Assembly: GCA_016183985.1 (NCBI GenBank)
Contig: JACPDN010000012.1
Span: forward strand, 1 to 64,000
Direction of reading: 5' to 3'
DNA from: Pseudomonadota bacterium
GTDB lineage: Bacteria > Pseudomonadota > Alphaproteobacteria > Dongiales > Dongiaceae
Length of the DNA stretch: 64,000 nt
The position numbers and the translations under genes were made by a program. Shown piece by piece: positions 36,687 through 50,459 of the stretch. The notes beneath the pieces were generated by a model that had not been told where the DNA came from, did not search any database, and saw nothing but the letters and a program-made list of their open reading frames with translations. Within the stretch, counting starts at the first letter, position 1. Each line of letters opens with the position of its first letter.

Positions 36687-38573
36687 TTATTGATCGGGCT
36701 GGTCGATCAGCTTTTGCCACTGCGTGTCGTCACGCTCGACAGGGATCTCGGCCTTGAGGGCGTCGTAGAATTGCTGTTGCACATCGCCGCCGAGCGATTG
36801 CGCCACGCGCTCCGACAACTGCTTCAGGTCGTCAGCATGGGTTTCCGGCGAGGCCGGGGTGATACCGGTGAGACGGGCGACGACCGGTCCTTCAGCACTT
36901 TCGCCCAGGGTCAGTTCGCCGACCTTCAATTTGAAGAGCGCTTGCGCCAGTACCGGATTGACGCCGTTATCGGGATCACCCTCGCCGCGATAGAAGGGCT
37001 GGCTTACGTTGAGCGTCAGCCCCAGGCTGGCTGCCTCGGCATTCAGGTCGCCGCCGCCCTTCAGCTTCTCCATCAGGGCCTTGGCTTTGGCGGTCGCGAG
37101 TTCGGATTGCTTGGCGGCGATCCAATCGGCTGTCACCTGGTCTTTGACCTGGTCGAGCGGTTTCACCGTCGGCGCGGTGACGCCTGTGACCTGGGCTACG
37201 GCATATGAGCCGTCATTAAGTGCCGTAATCTCGCTGGGATCGCCCGGCTCGGTGCCGAAAATGAGATTCACAGCATCCTGGGTGAGGGCGAGATCAGTGC
37301 CGCCGGCATCCTTGCCCGTTGCATCGATGGCGTCGATCTTCTGCAAGTGAAGCTGCAGCTTCTTCGATGCTTCCTCAAGTGAGGCGCCGCCGGCCAGCTC
37401 GTCCTGCAGCTGCTCGCGGACCGATTCCATGGCGTCGGCAGCACGGCCCAGGGCGAGGCTATTGCGGATTTCACCCTTCACATCCTCGAGTGTCTTGGTG
37501 GTACCCGGGATGATCGACTGCACATGGGCGACATGGACGCCGAAGGGGCTCTTCAATGGGGCGGAGACGCCGTCGGCGGGCAGGGCGAAGACGGCATCGG
37601 CGATATCGGCCGGCAGCTTGTCCTTGGTCACCTGGCCGAGCGAGACCGGATCACCCTGGGTCTCAGCCTTCACGGCGTCGGCAAATTTCTGGCCGCCTTT
37701 GACATCCGCCACGATCTTGTCGGCAATGGCCTGATCCTGGACGACCACCTGCTGGACATCGCGCACTTCCGGCGTCGAGAACTCGGATTTGCGCGCTTCG
37801 TATTCAGTCTGGATCTCGTCATCCGTGACGGTCACGTCCTGCACGAAATCGGCCGGTGCCATCTGGATGAGGGCCGCGGCGCGATACTCCGGTGCCTTGT
37901 ACTTATCGGAATGATCCTCGTGCCACTTCTTGATCGCCGCGTCGTCTGGCGTTCCGGCATCGGTCATGCTGGCGGTCGGAATGGTCAACAGCTCGGCGCT
38001 GCGCTGTTCCTGTGTATAGTGATAGACGGCGGTCACGAGCGGATCCGGTGCCTCAAGGGCACCCATCATCGCCACCAGAACCTGATTGGCACGAAGCTGG
38101 CCGCGGATCGTCTCGACATATTGCGCCTCGCTCTGGCCGAGCTGGCGCAGGAAATATTCGAAGCGGGCGCGGTCGAACTGGCCGGTCGCACCGGCGAGAT
38201 TGGGATCGCTCTGGATCGTCTGGACGGCGACACTCTGCGGCACGTCGATGCCGAGCTGCTCGCCATAGGCCTGCAGCAGGCCCTTGCTCTCCGCTTGATC
38301 GACCAGACGCTGCGCACCGCCAAAGGCCGCGAACATCGCCGGCGTCACCTGGACGCCCTGGATCTGCGAGACGCGCTGCAGGGCAAGCTTCAGTTCGCGG
38401 TCGAAGTCTGCCTGGGTGTACTCGAAATTTTTGCCGATCTTCAGGATCGGCTTGGCGGCCTTGGCACCGCGGAAAATATCGCCGATTCCCCAAACAGCAA
38501 ACGCTGCGATCAATACGCCGAAAAGCGCCTTTACGACCCAGGAGCGCGCGTGTTTGCGAATGGAGCTGAGCAT
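36687..38573 (-). CDS. ppiD: Membrane-anchored peptidyl-prolyl isomerase PpiD
   Basis: The 628-residue protein starts MLSSIRKHARSWVVKALFGVL with one membrane anchor (about residues 12-33), a SurA-like chaperone domain (35-230), a parvulin-like PPIC domain (about 260-370) and a second SurA-like part. PpiD folds outer-membrane and periplasmic proteins as they leave SecYEG. The start at 38573 yields the anchor at the expected place; the open frame continues upstream to 38909 without similarity. It is divergent from tpiA and followed closely by trpE. Confidence 0.92.
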   Translation of the reverse strand: MLSSIRKHARSWVVKALFGVLIAAFAVWGIGDIFRGAKAAKPILKIGKNFEYTQADFDRELKLALQRVSQIQGVQVTPAMFAAFGGAQRLVDQAESKGLLQAYGEQLGIDVPQSVAVQTIQSDPNLAGATGQFDRARFEYFLRQLGQSEAQYVETIRGQLRANQVLVAMMGALEAPDPLVTAVYHYTQEQRSAELLTIPTASMTDAGTPDDAAIKKWHEDHSDKYKAPEYRAAALIQMAPADFVQDVTVTDDEIQTEYEARKSEFSTPEVRDVQQVVVQDQAIADKIVADVKGGQKFADAVKAETQGDPVSLGQVTKDKLPADIADAVFALPADGVSAPLKSPFGVHVAHVQSIIPGTTKTLEDVKGEIRNSLALGRAADAMESVREQLQDELAGGASLEEASKKLQLHLQKIDAIDATGKDAGGTDLALTQDAVNLIFGTEPGDPSEITALNDGSYAVAQVTGVTAPTVKPLDQVKDQVTADWIAAKQSELATAKAKALMEKLKGGGDLNAEAASLGLTLNVSQPFYRGEGDPDNGVNPVLAQALFKLKVGELTLGESAEGPVVARLTGITPASPETHADDLKQLSERVAQSLGGDVQQQFYDALKAEIPVERDDTQWQKLIDQPDQ

Positions 38574-38770
38574 ATTCCCCGATAAACCTATTTTGCGCCG
38601 GTAAACCCTTGCCGGCCTTGATGATGCGCCCCGTTTTAGGGCGGCGCGCATCATAAGGAGGGGGCAGGGGGTGGGCAAGGGCTGGAATCCGCCACATTGG
38701 CGGCCAGACAAGGGGCGTGTTATAGGCCCTCCGACGGTCGATTCAGGGCAGCAGAAAGGGAAGTCAGAAT

Positions 38771-39529
38771 ATGGCGACGCCGGGGATTCGGCCATTGGTG
38801 GCCGGCAACTGGAAGATGAACGGCAGCCTTGCCATGGCAGGCGCCCTGATCGGCGCCCTGAAGGCCAAACAAGGCAATGTCGACCTGCTGGTCTGCCCGC
38901 CCTTTCCATATCTGGCCGCCGTCGGTGCCGCCTTGGCCGGGTCGAAGCTGGCCCTGGGCGCCCAGGACTGCCACGCCAATGCGAGCGGTGCCCATACCGG
39001 CGACGTCGCCGCCCCGATGCTGGCCGATCTCGGCTGCCGCTTCGTCATTCTGGGCCATTCCGAGCGCCGGACCGATCACGGCGAAACCTCCCAGGCGGTG
39101 GCCGCCAAGGCGAAAGCCACATTGGCGGCCGGCCTTACCGCCATCATCTGCGTGGGCGAGACGGAAGCGCAGCGCAATGCCGGCGACGAGTTGAAAATCG
39201 TTGAAAAACAGATTGTTGAATCCGTTCCTTCAGATTCGAGCGCCGGCAATACGGTGATCGCCTACGAACCGGTCTGGGCGATCGGGACTGGCAAGACTCC
39301 GACCACGGCCGATGTCGAAGCGATGCATCGGCACATCCGGGCTTTGCTCAAACAGAGGGTCACTGGCGGCGCCGAGATTCGGATCCTATATGGTGGGTCG
39401 GTGAAGCCGTCGAACGCGGCCGAGCTGATGGCGGTCGCGGAGGTTAACGGCGCCCTGGTGGGCGGTGCCAGCCTCAAAGCCGAGGATTTCTGGGCGATTG
39501 CCGAAGGTGCGGCCAAATCCGCTGGTTGA
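38771..39529 (+). CDS. tpiA: Triosephosphate isomerase
   Basis: The 252-residue TIM barrel has VAGNWKMNG (catalytic Lys), ILGHSERR (catalytic His), [13 protein letters not shown] (catalytic Glu) and [12 protein letters not shown] with GGASL near the end. It interconverts the triose phosphates of glycolysis. It begins the plus-strand series tpiA-secG-pyrG-kdsA, a common alphaproteobacterial order, with secG 88 nt downstream. Confidence 0.97.
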   Translation: MATPGIRPLVAGNWKMNGSLAMAGALIGALKAKQGNVDLLVCPPFPYLAAVGAALAGSKLALGAQDCHANASGAHTGDVAAPMLADLGCRFVILGHSERRTDHGETSQAVAAKAKATLAAGLTAIICVGETEAQRNAGDELKIVEKQIVESVPSDSSAGNTVIAYEPVWAIGTGKTPTTADVEAMHRHIRALLKQRVTGGAEIRILYGGSVKPSNAAELMAVAEVNGALVGGASLKAEDFWAIAEGAAKSAG

Positions 39530-39617
39530 GGAGGCTAAATTGGCGCTGGTCATTCTGGCGGAAAACCGCTAGAACCCGCGCCGAATTTCGACATTTCAAG
39601 AACTTGCGAGCACGTCC

Positions 39618-40025
39618 ATGTTGGGAGCCCTGTTCCCGATCGTCCTGGCCATTCACGTCGTCATTACGGTCTTCCTTATCGGTATTATCCTGACCCAGAA
39701 GAATGAGGGTGGCATGGGTGGCCTCGGCGGCGGTGCCGCAGGCGGCATGGCCGGCTTCCTGTCCGGTCGCCAGCAGGCCAATCTGCTGACCAAAGCCACG
39801 CGCTGGCTGGCGGTGGGCTTCTTCTGCACCAGCCTGTTCCTGGCCTATTCGGACAGCCACCGGGCCGCGAAAACGACGCTGGTCGGCAATGCGCCCGTGA
39901 CGACCATCCCGGCAGCGCCGGCGGGCGACCTGCCGGCTGGCAGCGCGCCGGCGGCGACCGACTCGGGCACTACCAACACGACGCCCGCCGCACCGGCCCA
40001 GCCGGCCGCACCCTCCGGCCAATAA
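39618..40025 (+). CDS. secG: Preprotein translocase subunit SecG
   Basis: The 135-residue protein has two membrane helices (about residues 3-25 and 58-78) around the conserved NEGGMGGLGGGAAGGMAGFLSG loop, with a Pro/Ala/Thr-rich cytoplasmic or periplasmic tail (95-135). SecG improves SecYEG efficiency. The low-complexity tail is typical of alphaproteobacterial SecG and is longer than in E. coli (110 residues). Confidence 0.94.
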   Translation: MLGALFPIVLAIHVVITVFLIGIILTQKNEGGMGGLGGGAAGGMAGFLSGRQQANLLTKATRWLAVGFFCTSLFLAYSDSHRAAKTTLVGNAPVTTIPAAPAGDLPAGSAPAATDSGTTNTTPAAPAQPAAPSGQ

Positions 40026-40097
40026 ACCGTGATCCATCAGGCCCTTCCGACCGGCAAGCACAGAGCGCTTGCCGGACTGCCCCGACTCGTTCCATAA

Positions 40098-41735
<1,638 letters not shown>

Positions 41736-41738
41736 TAG

Positions 41739-42596
<858 letters not shown>

Positions 42597-42618
42597 ACGA
42601 CTTTCGGCGATTCTCCTT

Positions 42619-42697
42619 CGTCATGCCCGAACTTGATCCGGGCATCCACTCTATCAAGGGCACCACTGGTTCCCCGGGTCTTCGCCCGGGGATGACG
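42619..42697. repeat. Dispersed palindromic repeat, copy 1
   Basis: The element begins CGTCATGCCCG and ends CCCGGGGATGACG, so its ends form an outer inverted repeat. Two inner stems are present: ATGCCCG/CGGGCAT (42622-42644) and TCCCCGGG/CCCGGGGA (42671-42692). It lies between kdsA and the acyl-CoA dehydrogenase gene. Related copies occur at 43963, 54567 and 63399. Such GTCAT-bounded palindromes are common intergenic repeats in alphaproteobacteria. Confidence 0.8.
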
Positions 42698-42776
42698 GTT
42701 TGGCGTGACCCCGTTGCCGCGCCAAAGGCGGCCCTCTATGATCCTATTAAACAAGTGATCAAGGGGAGCTTGCGTC

Positions 42777-43946
42777 ATGGATTTCAAGTTGAGCGCCGCC
42801 GATCTCGAAGTTCAGGCGCGCGCACGGGCGTTTACCGAGCAGCACCTGTTCCCCAATGAAATCGCCTGTGACGAACGCAAGCTGACCAAAGAGAAGCTCG
42901 CCGTGATCCGTCAGCAGGTCATCGCGCACAAGCTCAACGGCTACATCCATAGCAAGGCAGATGGCGGGCAGGGTTACACGGCCATGCAGCAGATCCTGGT
43001 TGCCGAGGAAATCGGCAAATCGACCTGCGGCATGTGGACGGTGGTCTGGAAGGCCTCGACGCCGTTGCGCCGTGGTACGCCATGGCAGCGCGACACCTTC
43101 CTGATGCCCTTCAATGCTGGCAAGGGTCGTTCCTGCTTTGCCATCACGGAGGAAGGTGCGGGTTCCGACCCGTCACTGGTGAAGACCAGTGCCGTGAAGC
43201 GCAACGGCAAATGGGTGATCAACGGCGAAAAGTGGTTTGTGACCTCGGCTGATGCCTCGACCGTCGTCATCGTCCATGCTCACGTTGACGGCGATGCCTC
43301 GAAGCCGACGCTGTTCATCGTCGACATGGATCAGCCGGGCGTGCAGATCAAGCGCATCCCGCAATTCATGCATTCCTACCTCTACGAGCACTATGAAATG
43401 GTGTTCGACAATGTCGAAGTCGATGACAACCGCCGCCTCGGCGAGGTCGGACAGGGTTTTGATCTCACCAAGGAATGGTTCACCGAGACACGGGTCGAGA
43501 TCGCGGCGCATTGCCTGGGTGCTGCCATCCGGGCGACCGAGATCGCCAATGACTATGCTGCGGGGCGTATCCAGTTCGGCAAGCCGATCCGCGACTTCCA
43601 GGCGATCGAGTTCATGCTGGCGGACATGGCGGTCGAGATCATGGCGGCGAAGTCGTTCCTCTATCGCGTCGGTGCGGAGCTCAATGAGGGCATGGACCCG
43701 AAGCTGATGCATGCCAAGGCATCGGCCCTGAAGCTTTATAATTCGGAGATGGCGGGGCGTGTGGTCGACAAGGCGCTGCAGATCCTGGGCGGGCGCGGCT
43801 ATATGCGCGAGAACCCGGTCGAGCGTCTCTACCGCGACGTCCGCGTCGACCGCATCTGGGAAGGCACCTCCGAAATCCAGCGAGTCATCATCGCCGGCCA
43901 GATCAAGAAACGCGGACTTGGGATCTATACCGGCTGGGCCAACTGA
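42777..43946 (+). CDS. Acyl-CoA dehydrogenase
   Basis: The 389-residue flavoprotein has the family plan: an N-terminal helical domain, CFAITEEGAGSDPS with the flavin-contact pattern, NGEKWFVTSADAS, and a C-terminal helical domain with QILGGRGYMRENPVERLYRD and RIWEGTSEIQR, where Glu362 is the expected catalytic base. The substrate is not evident. Two residue stretches (SADGGQG-like SKADGGQGY and WKASTPLRRG) suggest a subfamily outside the classic short-chain enzymes. It is flanked by palindromic repeats and may belong to the neighbouring catabolic island, though nothing in sequence proves that. Confidence 0.88.
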   Translation: MDFKLSAADLEVQARARAFTEQHLFPNEIACDERKLTKEKLAVIRQQVIAHKLNGYIHSKADGGQGYTAMQQILVAEEIGKSTCGMWTVVWKASTPLRRGTPWQRDTFLMPFNAGKGRSCFAITEEGAGSDPSLVKTSAVKRNGKWVINGEKWFVTSADASTVVIVHAHVDGDASKPTLFIVDMDQPGVQIKRIPQFMHSYLYEHYEMVFDNVEVDDNRRLGEVGQGFDLTKEWFTETRVEIAAHCLGAAIRATEIANDYAAGRIQFGKPIRDFQAIEFMLADMAVEIMAAKSFLYRVGAELNEGMDPKLMHAKASALKLYNSEMAGRVVDKALQILGGRGYMRENPVERLYRDVRVDRIWEGTSEIQRVIIAGQIKKRGLGIYTGWAN

Positions 43947-43962
43947 CGCCTTCGGCTGGCAA

Positions 43963-44034
43963 TGGATGCCCGGGACAAGCCCGGGCATGACGGCATTAAT
44001 ATTTCATCATAGCCGGGCTTGTCCCGGCAATCCA
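43963..44034. repeat. Dispersed palindromic repeat, copy 2
   Basis: Two inverted repeats occur: GATGCCCGGG/CCCGGGCAT around ACAAG (43966-43988), and GCCGGG/CCCGGC around CTTGT (44012-44028). The ends TGGATGCC and GGCAATCCA are also inverted. The element fills the gap between the acyl-CoA dehydrogenase and the convergent kinase–phospholyase gene, so it could end transcription from both sides. Confidence 0.8.
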
Positions 44035-44048
44035 GTTGTTGCGGCCGA

Positions 44049-46376
44049 TCAAACTCTAGCCAGCGCCCGGTCCAGCGCCGCGACCGCAATATCCGCATGT
44101 TCTTTCTTGAACACAATCGGCGGGCGGATCTTCAGGATATTACCGAGGATGCCTTCGCTGCCGATCAGCACGCCTTCGTCGCGCATCAGATTGAGGACAC
44201 GCTTCGTTTCGGCTGCAGCCGGTGCCAGGGTCTTGCGGTCGGTTACCAACTCGACGCCCAAGGCAAGGCCCGTGCCGCGCACGTCGCCGATGAGCGGGTG
44301 TTTTGCCATCAAGGCCTTGATCGCGGCCTTCAGATAGTCACCCACCACGCGAGAACTCTCCACCAGTCCTTCGCGTTCAATCACGTCGAGCACGGCAAGG
44401 CCGGCAGCACATGAGACGTTGTTGCCGCCGAAGGTCGAGAAGAAGGCATATTCCTTGAGGAAGGCTTCGAGGATCTCCGGGGTCGTCACGACGACGCCGA
44501 GCGGATGTCCGTTGCCGGCCGGTTTGCCGATGGTGACGATGTCGGGAATGATGCCGTGATGCTGATGGCCCCACATATGGGTTCCCATGCGGCCGAAGCC
44601 GGATTGGACCTCATCGCCGATGACGAGGCCGCCGGCAGCACGCACCTTGGCGGCCACTTCCGCGACATAACCCGGCACCGGCTCCAAGACGCCATTGGTC
44701 ATCAGCGCGGAATCGATCATGAAGGCGGCCGTGCCATGGCCGGATTCCCGCAATGAGGCAACCGCGCGATCTGCGTCGGCCGCGTAGAGCTTGCCCATAT
44801 CGTTGGTGCCGTAACGATATTGTCCGCGGTATCCGTCAGGTGGCGTCAGCGTACGCATATAGGGCGGCACCTTATTGGCGTAGTTGCCGCTGGGCGAGAA
44901 GGCGTCTGCCACTTCGGTGATGCCGTGATAGGCGAAGTCCATGCAGATACCGCCGGTGGCGCGGGTGTAGGTCTTGGCCATGCGAAAGGCGATGTCGTTG
45001 GCCTCCGAACCAGAATTGACGAAGGCGCAGACCTTGAGCTTGCCGGGCAGTGTTGCCCCCAGGCGTTCGCTGTATTCGAGCACCTGTTCGCCGAGATAGC
45101 GCGTGTTGGTGTTGAGTGTCCGGATCTGACGCGTCAGTGCCGCCACCACATGCGGGTGACAATGCCCGACATGCGGCACGTTGTTGTAACAATCGAGATA
45201 GCGGCGGCCGGTGGCGTCGGTGAGCCACACGCCGGCGCCTTTCACCATGTGAAGGGGCGGGTCATAAAAGACGTAGAGCTTCGATCCCATTGTCGCCCTG
45301 CGGCGTTTGACGAGGCTATCGATGTCGGTCGTCGGCTGAGAGGCTGGCACCCCGCAGGCACGACGCAGCCGATCGGTAAAGACCCGTCGACCGGTCTTTT
45401 CCATTTCAAGGCAGACATCAATCGCGTGTTCGCCGTATTCCGCCATGTAATTCGGTTCATCCGGCGTTTCATGTCTGCGGACCGCGTTGGTGAGCGGTGT
45501 CAGAAGCAGGCGCGCGCTGATGAGATCGAAAAGCAGGTCAATTTCAGCGTCTTCAAGCGGCGTCACGGCGTGGTAGGCAGCGGCGATCGCCTCAGGCACG
45601 ACGGCGAGGCGTTCCGGATCGAGGGCAAAATCGGCAATGACATTGGCGACATCGAAGACAAGTGGCCCATGGATCATGTCGCCGAAATCGATGATGCCGG
45701 CGATCGGCGGTGGGTTGCCGTCGCCGAGGATGAGGTTGTGCTCGTGAACATCAGCATGAACCAGCTGCGCGCGCATGCCTTCCAGCTGCGGCAAGACCCG
45801 GTCACGCAGATTGGTGAGAATCTGCTCAGCCACCCGGCGATACTCCGGCTTGGCGAGCAAACCCACATGTGGCAGCAAACGGGGCGCCATGCGCACGTCC
45901 CATAGCAGTTCGCGATTGCCGGCAGCCGGATGAAATATACCACGCATCGCCCGGCCCAAGCGGGCCACCATGGTGCCGACATCGTAGTAGAGGGCGGCAT
46001 TCTGATCGCCTGTTCCGGCGATGCGCCCATCGAGATAGGAAAGAACGAAGAAGATATGTTCGGCGCCATCTTCAGCTGTGATACGGACGGATGTGGTGCC
46101 GTCCACGGTTAGGCGCACGCGCGGCACGGGCAGCGACGGATCAACGCGCTCGATGTGGCGCAAGGTTTCGATCTGACAATCGATGATGGCCGGGTCTTCA
46201 TCGACGTTGGCGATTTTCAGCACCCAGGCATCGCCGTTCTTCTGACGCAGACGCAGATTCTGGTCGCGTTCGCTGTAGAGCGCATCAATCTGGCCTTCGA
46301 GGCCGAAATGCTGCCGCGCGAGGCTTTCGATCAGCGAGGTGGCAAGGCGAGGCGCGTTGGCGCGCAGGAATTTCAT
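44049..46376 (-). CDS. Fused APH-type kinase – class III aminotransferase-like phospholyase
   Basis: The 775-residue protein joins two enzymes. Residues 1-340 are an aminoglycoside-phosphotransferase/choline-kinase fold with catalytic loop LVHADVHEHNLI (His207, Asp209, Asn214) and metal-binding GIIDFGD (Asp230). Residues 355-775 are a PLP fold-type I domain with VNSGSEAND (454-462), VIGDEVQSGFGR (Asp588 at PLP nitrogen) and TIGKPAGNGHPL (PLP Lys618). The GKPxGNGHP form is that of the O-phosphoethanolamine/phosphohydroxylysine phospholyases. Kinase and phospholyase as one protein would phosphorylate an amino alcohol and then eliminate phosphate and ammonia to give an aldehyde. Ethanolamine, hydroxylysine or a related substrate is possible; a role in phosphonate use is inferred only from neighbours. 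Confidence 0.82.
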   Translation of the reverse strand: MKFLRANAPRLATSLIESLARQHFGLEGQIDALYSERDQNLRLRQKNGDAWVLKIANVDEDPAIIDCQIETLRHIERVDPSLPVPRVRLTVDGTTSVRITAEDGAEHIFFVLSYLDGRIAGTGDQNAALYYDVGTMVARLGRAMRGIFHPAAGNRELLWDVRMAPRLLPHVGLLAKPEYRRVAEQILTNLRDRVLPQLEGMRAQLVHADVHEHNLILGDGNPPPIAGIIDFGDMIHGPLVFDVANVIADFALDPERLAVVPEAIAAAYHAVTPLEDAEIDLLFDLISARLLLTPLTNAVRRHETPDEPNYMAEYGEHAIDVCLEMEKTGRRVFTDRLRRACGVPASQPTTDIDSLVKRRRATMGSKLYVFYDPPLHMVKGAGVWLTDATGRRYLDCYNNVPHVGHCHPHVVAALTRQIRTLNTNTRYLGEQVLEYSERLGATLPGKLKVCAFVNSGSEANDIAFRMAKTYTRATGGICMDFAYHGITEVADAFSPSGNYANKVPPYMRTLTPPDGYRGQYRYGTNDMGKLYAADADRAVASLRESGHGTAAFMIDSALMTNGVLEPVPGYVAEVAAKVRAAGGLVIGDEVQSGFGRMGTHMWGHQHHGIIPDIVTIGKPAGNGHPLGVVVTTPEILEAFLKEYAFFSTFGGNNVSCAAGLAVLDVIEREGLVESSRVVGDYLKAAIKALMAKHPLIGDVRGTGLALGVELVTDRKTLAPAAAETKRVLNLMRDEGVLIGSEGILGNILKIRPPIVFKKEHADIAVAALDRALARV

Positions 46377-46592
46377 GATATGGTTCTCCCCGATTGGCGG
46401 CGCAGCCTAAGGGGCCGTGCGCGGACGCGTCAACGTGCGGCGATGTCGGAGGGGGTGGGATCAAAGCGCATGGCAGAATGCGGCGCATCGGCGGCGCGGT
46501 CTTCGCCTATCCTCTGCTGCGTGTGCTGAGGCGAAATGTGCCGTCGAGTTACGCGCTGCAGGCCATTCCACTGGATCTTCTGCCGTAGACGC

Positions 46593-47078
46593 TCAGAGGC
46601 ATTTTTCCATTAAGCCTTCGAGGCTATCGGCCGCGTTGCTGTAATCGTAGGAATTGCGCCAGCCGATGGCTGCAATACCCATCTGCAGACGGCTGCTGGC
46701 CTTCACGGCGTCATAGAGCCTGCTCAACGTCAGCTGTTGGCCGAGGTCATTGGCCTCGAACCACAATTCGATATCCTTGGCCTTGAAGATAACACTGTCA
46801 CGCGCACCGTCGATGACGATGTTGAGCGAATAGCTTTCTTCGTCGCGGATCAGCGTGTGGAAGACCGGCATCTTCATCACCATGCCGCCCACGAACTTGT
46901 TGTCCACCTTGCGGCAGAAGAAACCGAAGAGGTCGGCAACGCCCGATTGCATGTTGGCGTAATCGATCCCTTTGGCGGAACCGCGCACCCATTCGGCAGC
47001 CTGCTGCGCGTTGGCAGAGGACGCGGCGAGAAGGGTAAGGCACAGGGCCAGGATACTAGCCCGCATTGCGGCCATCAT
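46593..47078 (-). CDS. Secreted protein of unknown function
   Basis: The 161-residue product has a clear signal peptide (MRASILALCLTLLAASSANA, cleavage likely after ANA) and a mature domain of about 140 residues with two Cys (FFCRK and the final EKCL), a LWFEANDLGQQL segment and no match I recognise. The start at 47078 has GGAGAG 5 nt upstream and overlaps the 3' end of the LysR gene by 23 nt, so the two are probably co-transcribed. The function is unknown; an envelope role is likely. Confidence 0.68.
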   Translation of the reverse strand: MMAAMRASILALCLTLLAASSANAQQAAEWVRGSAKGIDYANMQSGVADLFGFFCRKVDNKFVGGMVMKMPVFHTLIRDEESYSLNIVIDGARDSVIFKAKDIELWFEANDLGQQLTLSRLYDAVKASSRLQMGIAAIGWRNSYDYSNAADSLEGLMEKCL

Positions 47079-47949
47079 TCGAACTCTCCCGCGCGACATC
47101 GAGAAAGGCTTTGACAAGGGGCGTGCCGCGCCGGTCGGCAAGGCAGGCCACGAACTCGGTCGACTTGATGCGTGGCCCCTCGAACTCCAATGCTTTGAGG
47201 CGCAGGTTGTCGCCAAATTCCGAGCGCGCGACGATGCCGATGCCAAGGCCCGCAGCGACCGCCTCGCGGATCGCCTCACGGCTGCCGATCTCGAGGATTT
47301 CGCCGGTCTGGATGCCGGCCTTGGCGATGGCGGCGTCGAACGCACGCCTTGTCGTCGAAGCCGGCTCCCGCAGGACCAGGCGATGGCCGGCCAGCTCTTC
47401 CAGCTTGATCTTGCGCTTCCTGGCCCAGGGATGCGCCCGGTCGACGAAAGCGATCAGGTAGTCTTCCTGGAAGGGGAAGGCATGGAGCTTGGAATCGCCG
47501 CCGATATCGGCGGCGATCACCACGTCGAAGCGCTGGTCGATGAGGTCGGCCTTCAGACCCAGGGAATTGCCGATCGACATGGAGAGGCGCACATTCGGAT
47601 AGCGCCGATTGAAGGCGGCGAGGAAGGGTATGGAATGATAGGGCGCATCGGCGCCGATCCGGAGATGTCCGCGCTTCAGCCCCTTGGCGGCGGTGAGAAC
47701 CTGTTCCGCCTCCGCCTCCAGCCCGAACATGCGCCAGGTGATGTCGAGGAGGTTGCGCCCGATATCGGTCAGCTCGATCTTGCGTTTGCGTCGATCGAAC
47801 AGCCGAACCCCGAATTGCTCCTCTAACCCTTTGACCTGGCCGGATAAAGTTGGCTGAGTCACATTGAGGGTGCGGGCCGCTTTGGTGAAGCTGCCTTCGG
47901 TGGCGACCGCATGAAAGGCCCTGAGGGCGGAGTGACTTATCGACGTCAT
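47056..47949 (-). CDS. LysR-type regulator, divergent from phnWAY
   Basis: The 297-residue protein has an N-terminal LysR helix-turn-helix (residues 4-62, GSFTKAARTLNVTQPTLSGQVKGLEEQFG) and a C-terminal effector-binding domain that starts near LRIGADAPYHSIPFLAAF. It is transcribed away from phnW across a 112-nt gap that holds a T-N11-A motif, the usual sign that it controls phnWAY and itself. The inducer is likely 2-aminoethylphosphonate or a product, by inference. The secreted-protein gene overlaps its end. Confidence 0.88.
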   Translation of the reverse strand: MTSISHSALRAFHAVATEGSFTKAARTLNVTQPTLSGQVKGLEEQFGVRLFDRRKRKIELTDIGRNLLDITWRMFGLEAEAEQVLTAAKGLKRGHLRIGADAPYHSIPFLAAFNRRYPNVRLSMSIGNSLGLKADLIDQRFDVVIAADIGGDSKLHAFPFQEDYLIAFVDRAHPWARKRKIKLEELAGHRLVLREPASTTRRAFDAAIAKAGIQTGEILEIGSREAIREAVAAGLGIGIVARSEFGDNLRLKALEFEGPRIKSTEFVACLADRRGTPLVKAFLDVARESSNDGRNAG

Positions 47950-47960
47950 CTATAGATCGG

Positions 47961-47975
47961 ATCGTATATAGCGAT
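47961..47975. promoter_or_regulatory. Putative LysR operator (T-N11-A) in the LysR/phnW gap
   Basis: ATCG-TATATAG-CGAT at 47961-47975 is a near-perfect palindrome with the LysR signature T-N11-A (T47962, A47974). It is 11 nt upstream of the LysR start and 86 nt upstream of phnW, placing it to act on both. A second palindrome, ATCTATAGAT (47948-47957), abuts it, and a hairpin CATGTT/AACATG (47999-48015) lies nearer phnW. Confidence 0.55.
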
Positions 47976-48061
47976 TGGACTTATGGTAGGGGGCGGCGCA
48001 TGTTCCTGCAACATGAATCGGCGACGCTCTCTCGCCCTAAGTTCTCTCGAGGATGAAATCC

Positions 48062-50447
<2,386 letters not shown>

Positions 50448-50459
50448 GGAACACGCGTC

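Noticed and set aside
42777-43946. The acyl-CoA dehydrogenase as part of the phosphonate pathway
   Set aside because: No known phosphonate step needs this enzyme. It lies outside the repeat at 43963 and is on the opposite strand from the fusion gene, so linkage is not supported.
46394-46588. A 64-codon plus-strand frame between the fusion enzyme and the secreted protein
   Set aside because: No clear ribosome-binding site and no recognisable domain. The 216-nt gap shows nothing else I can support.
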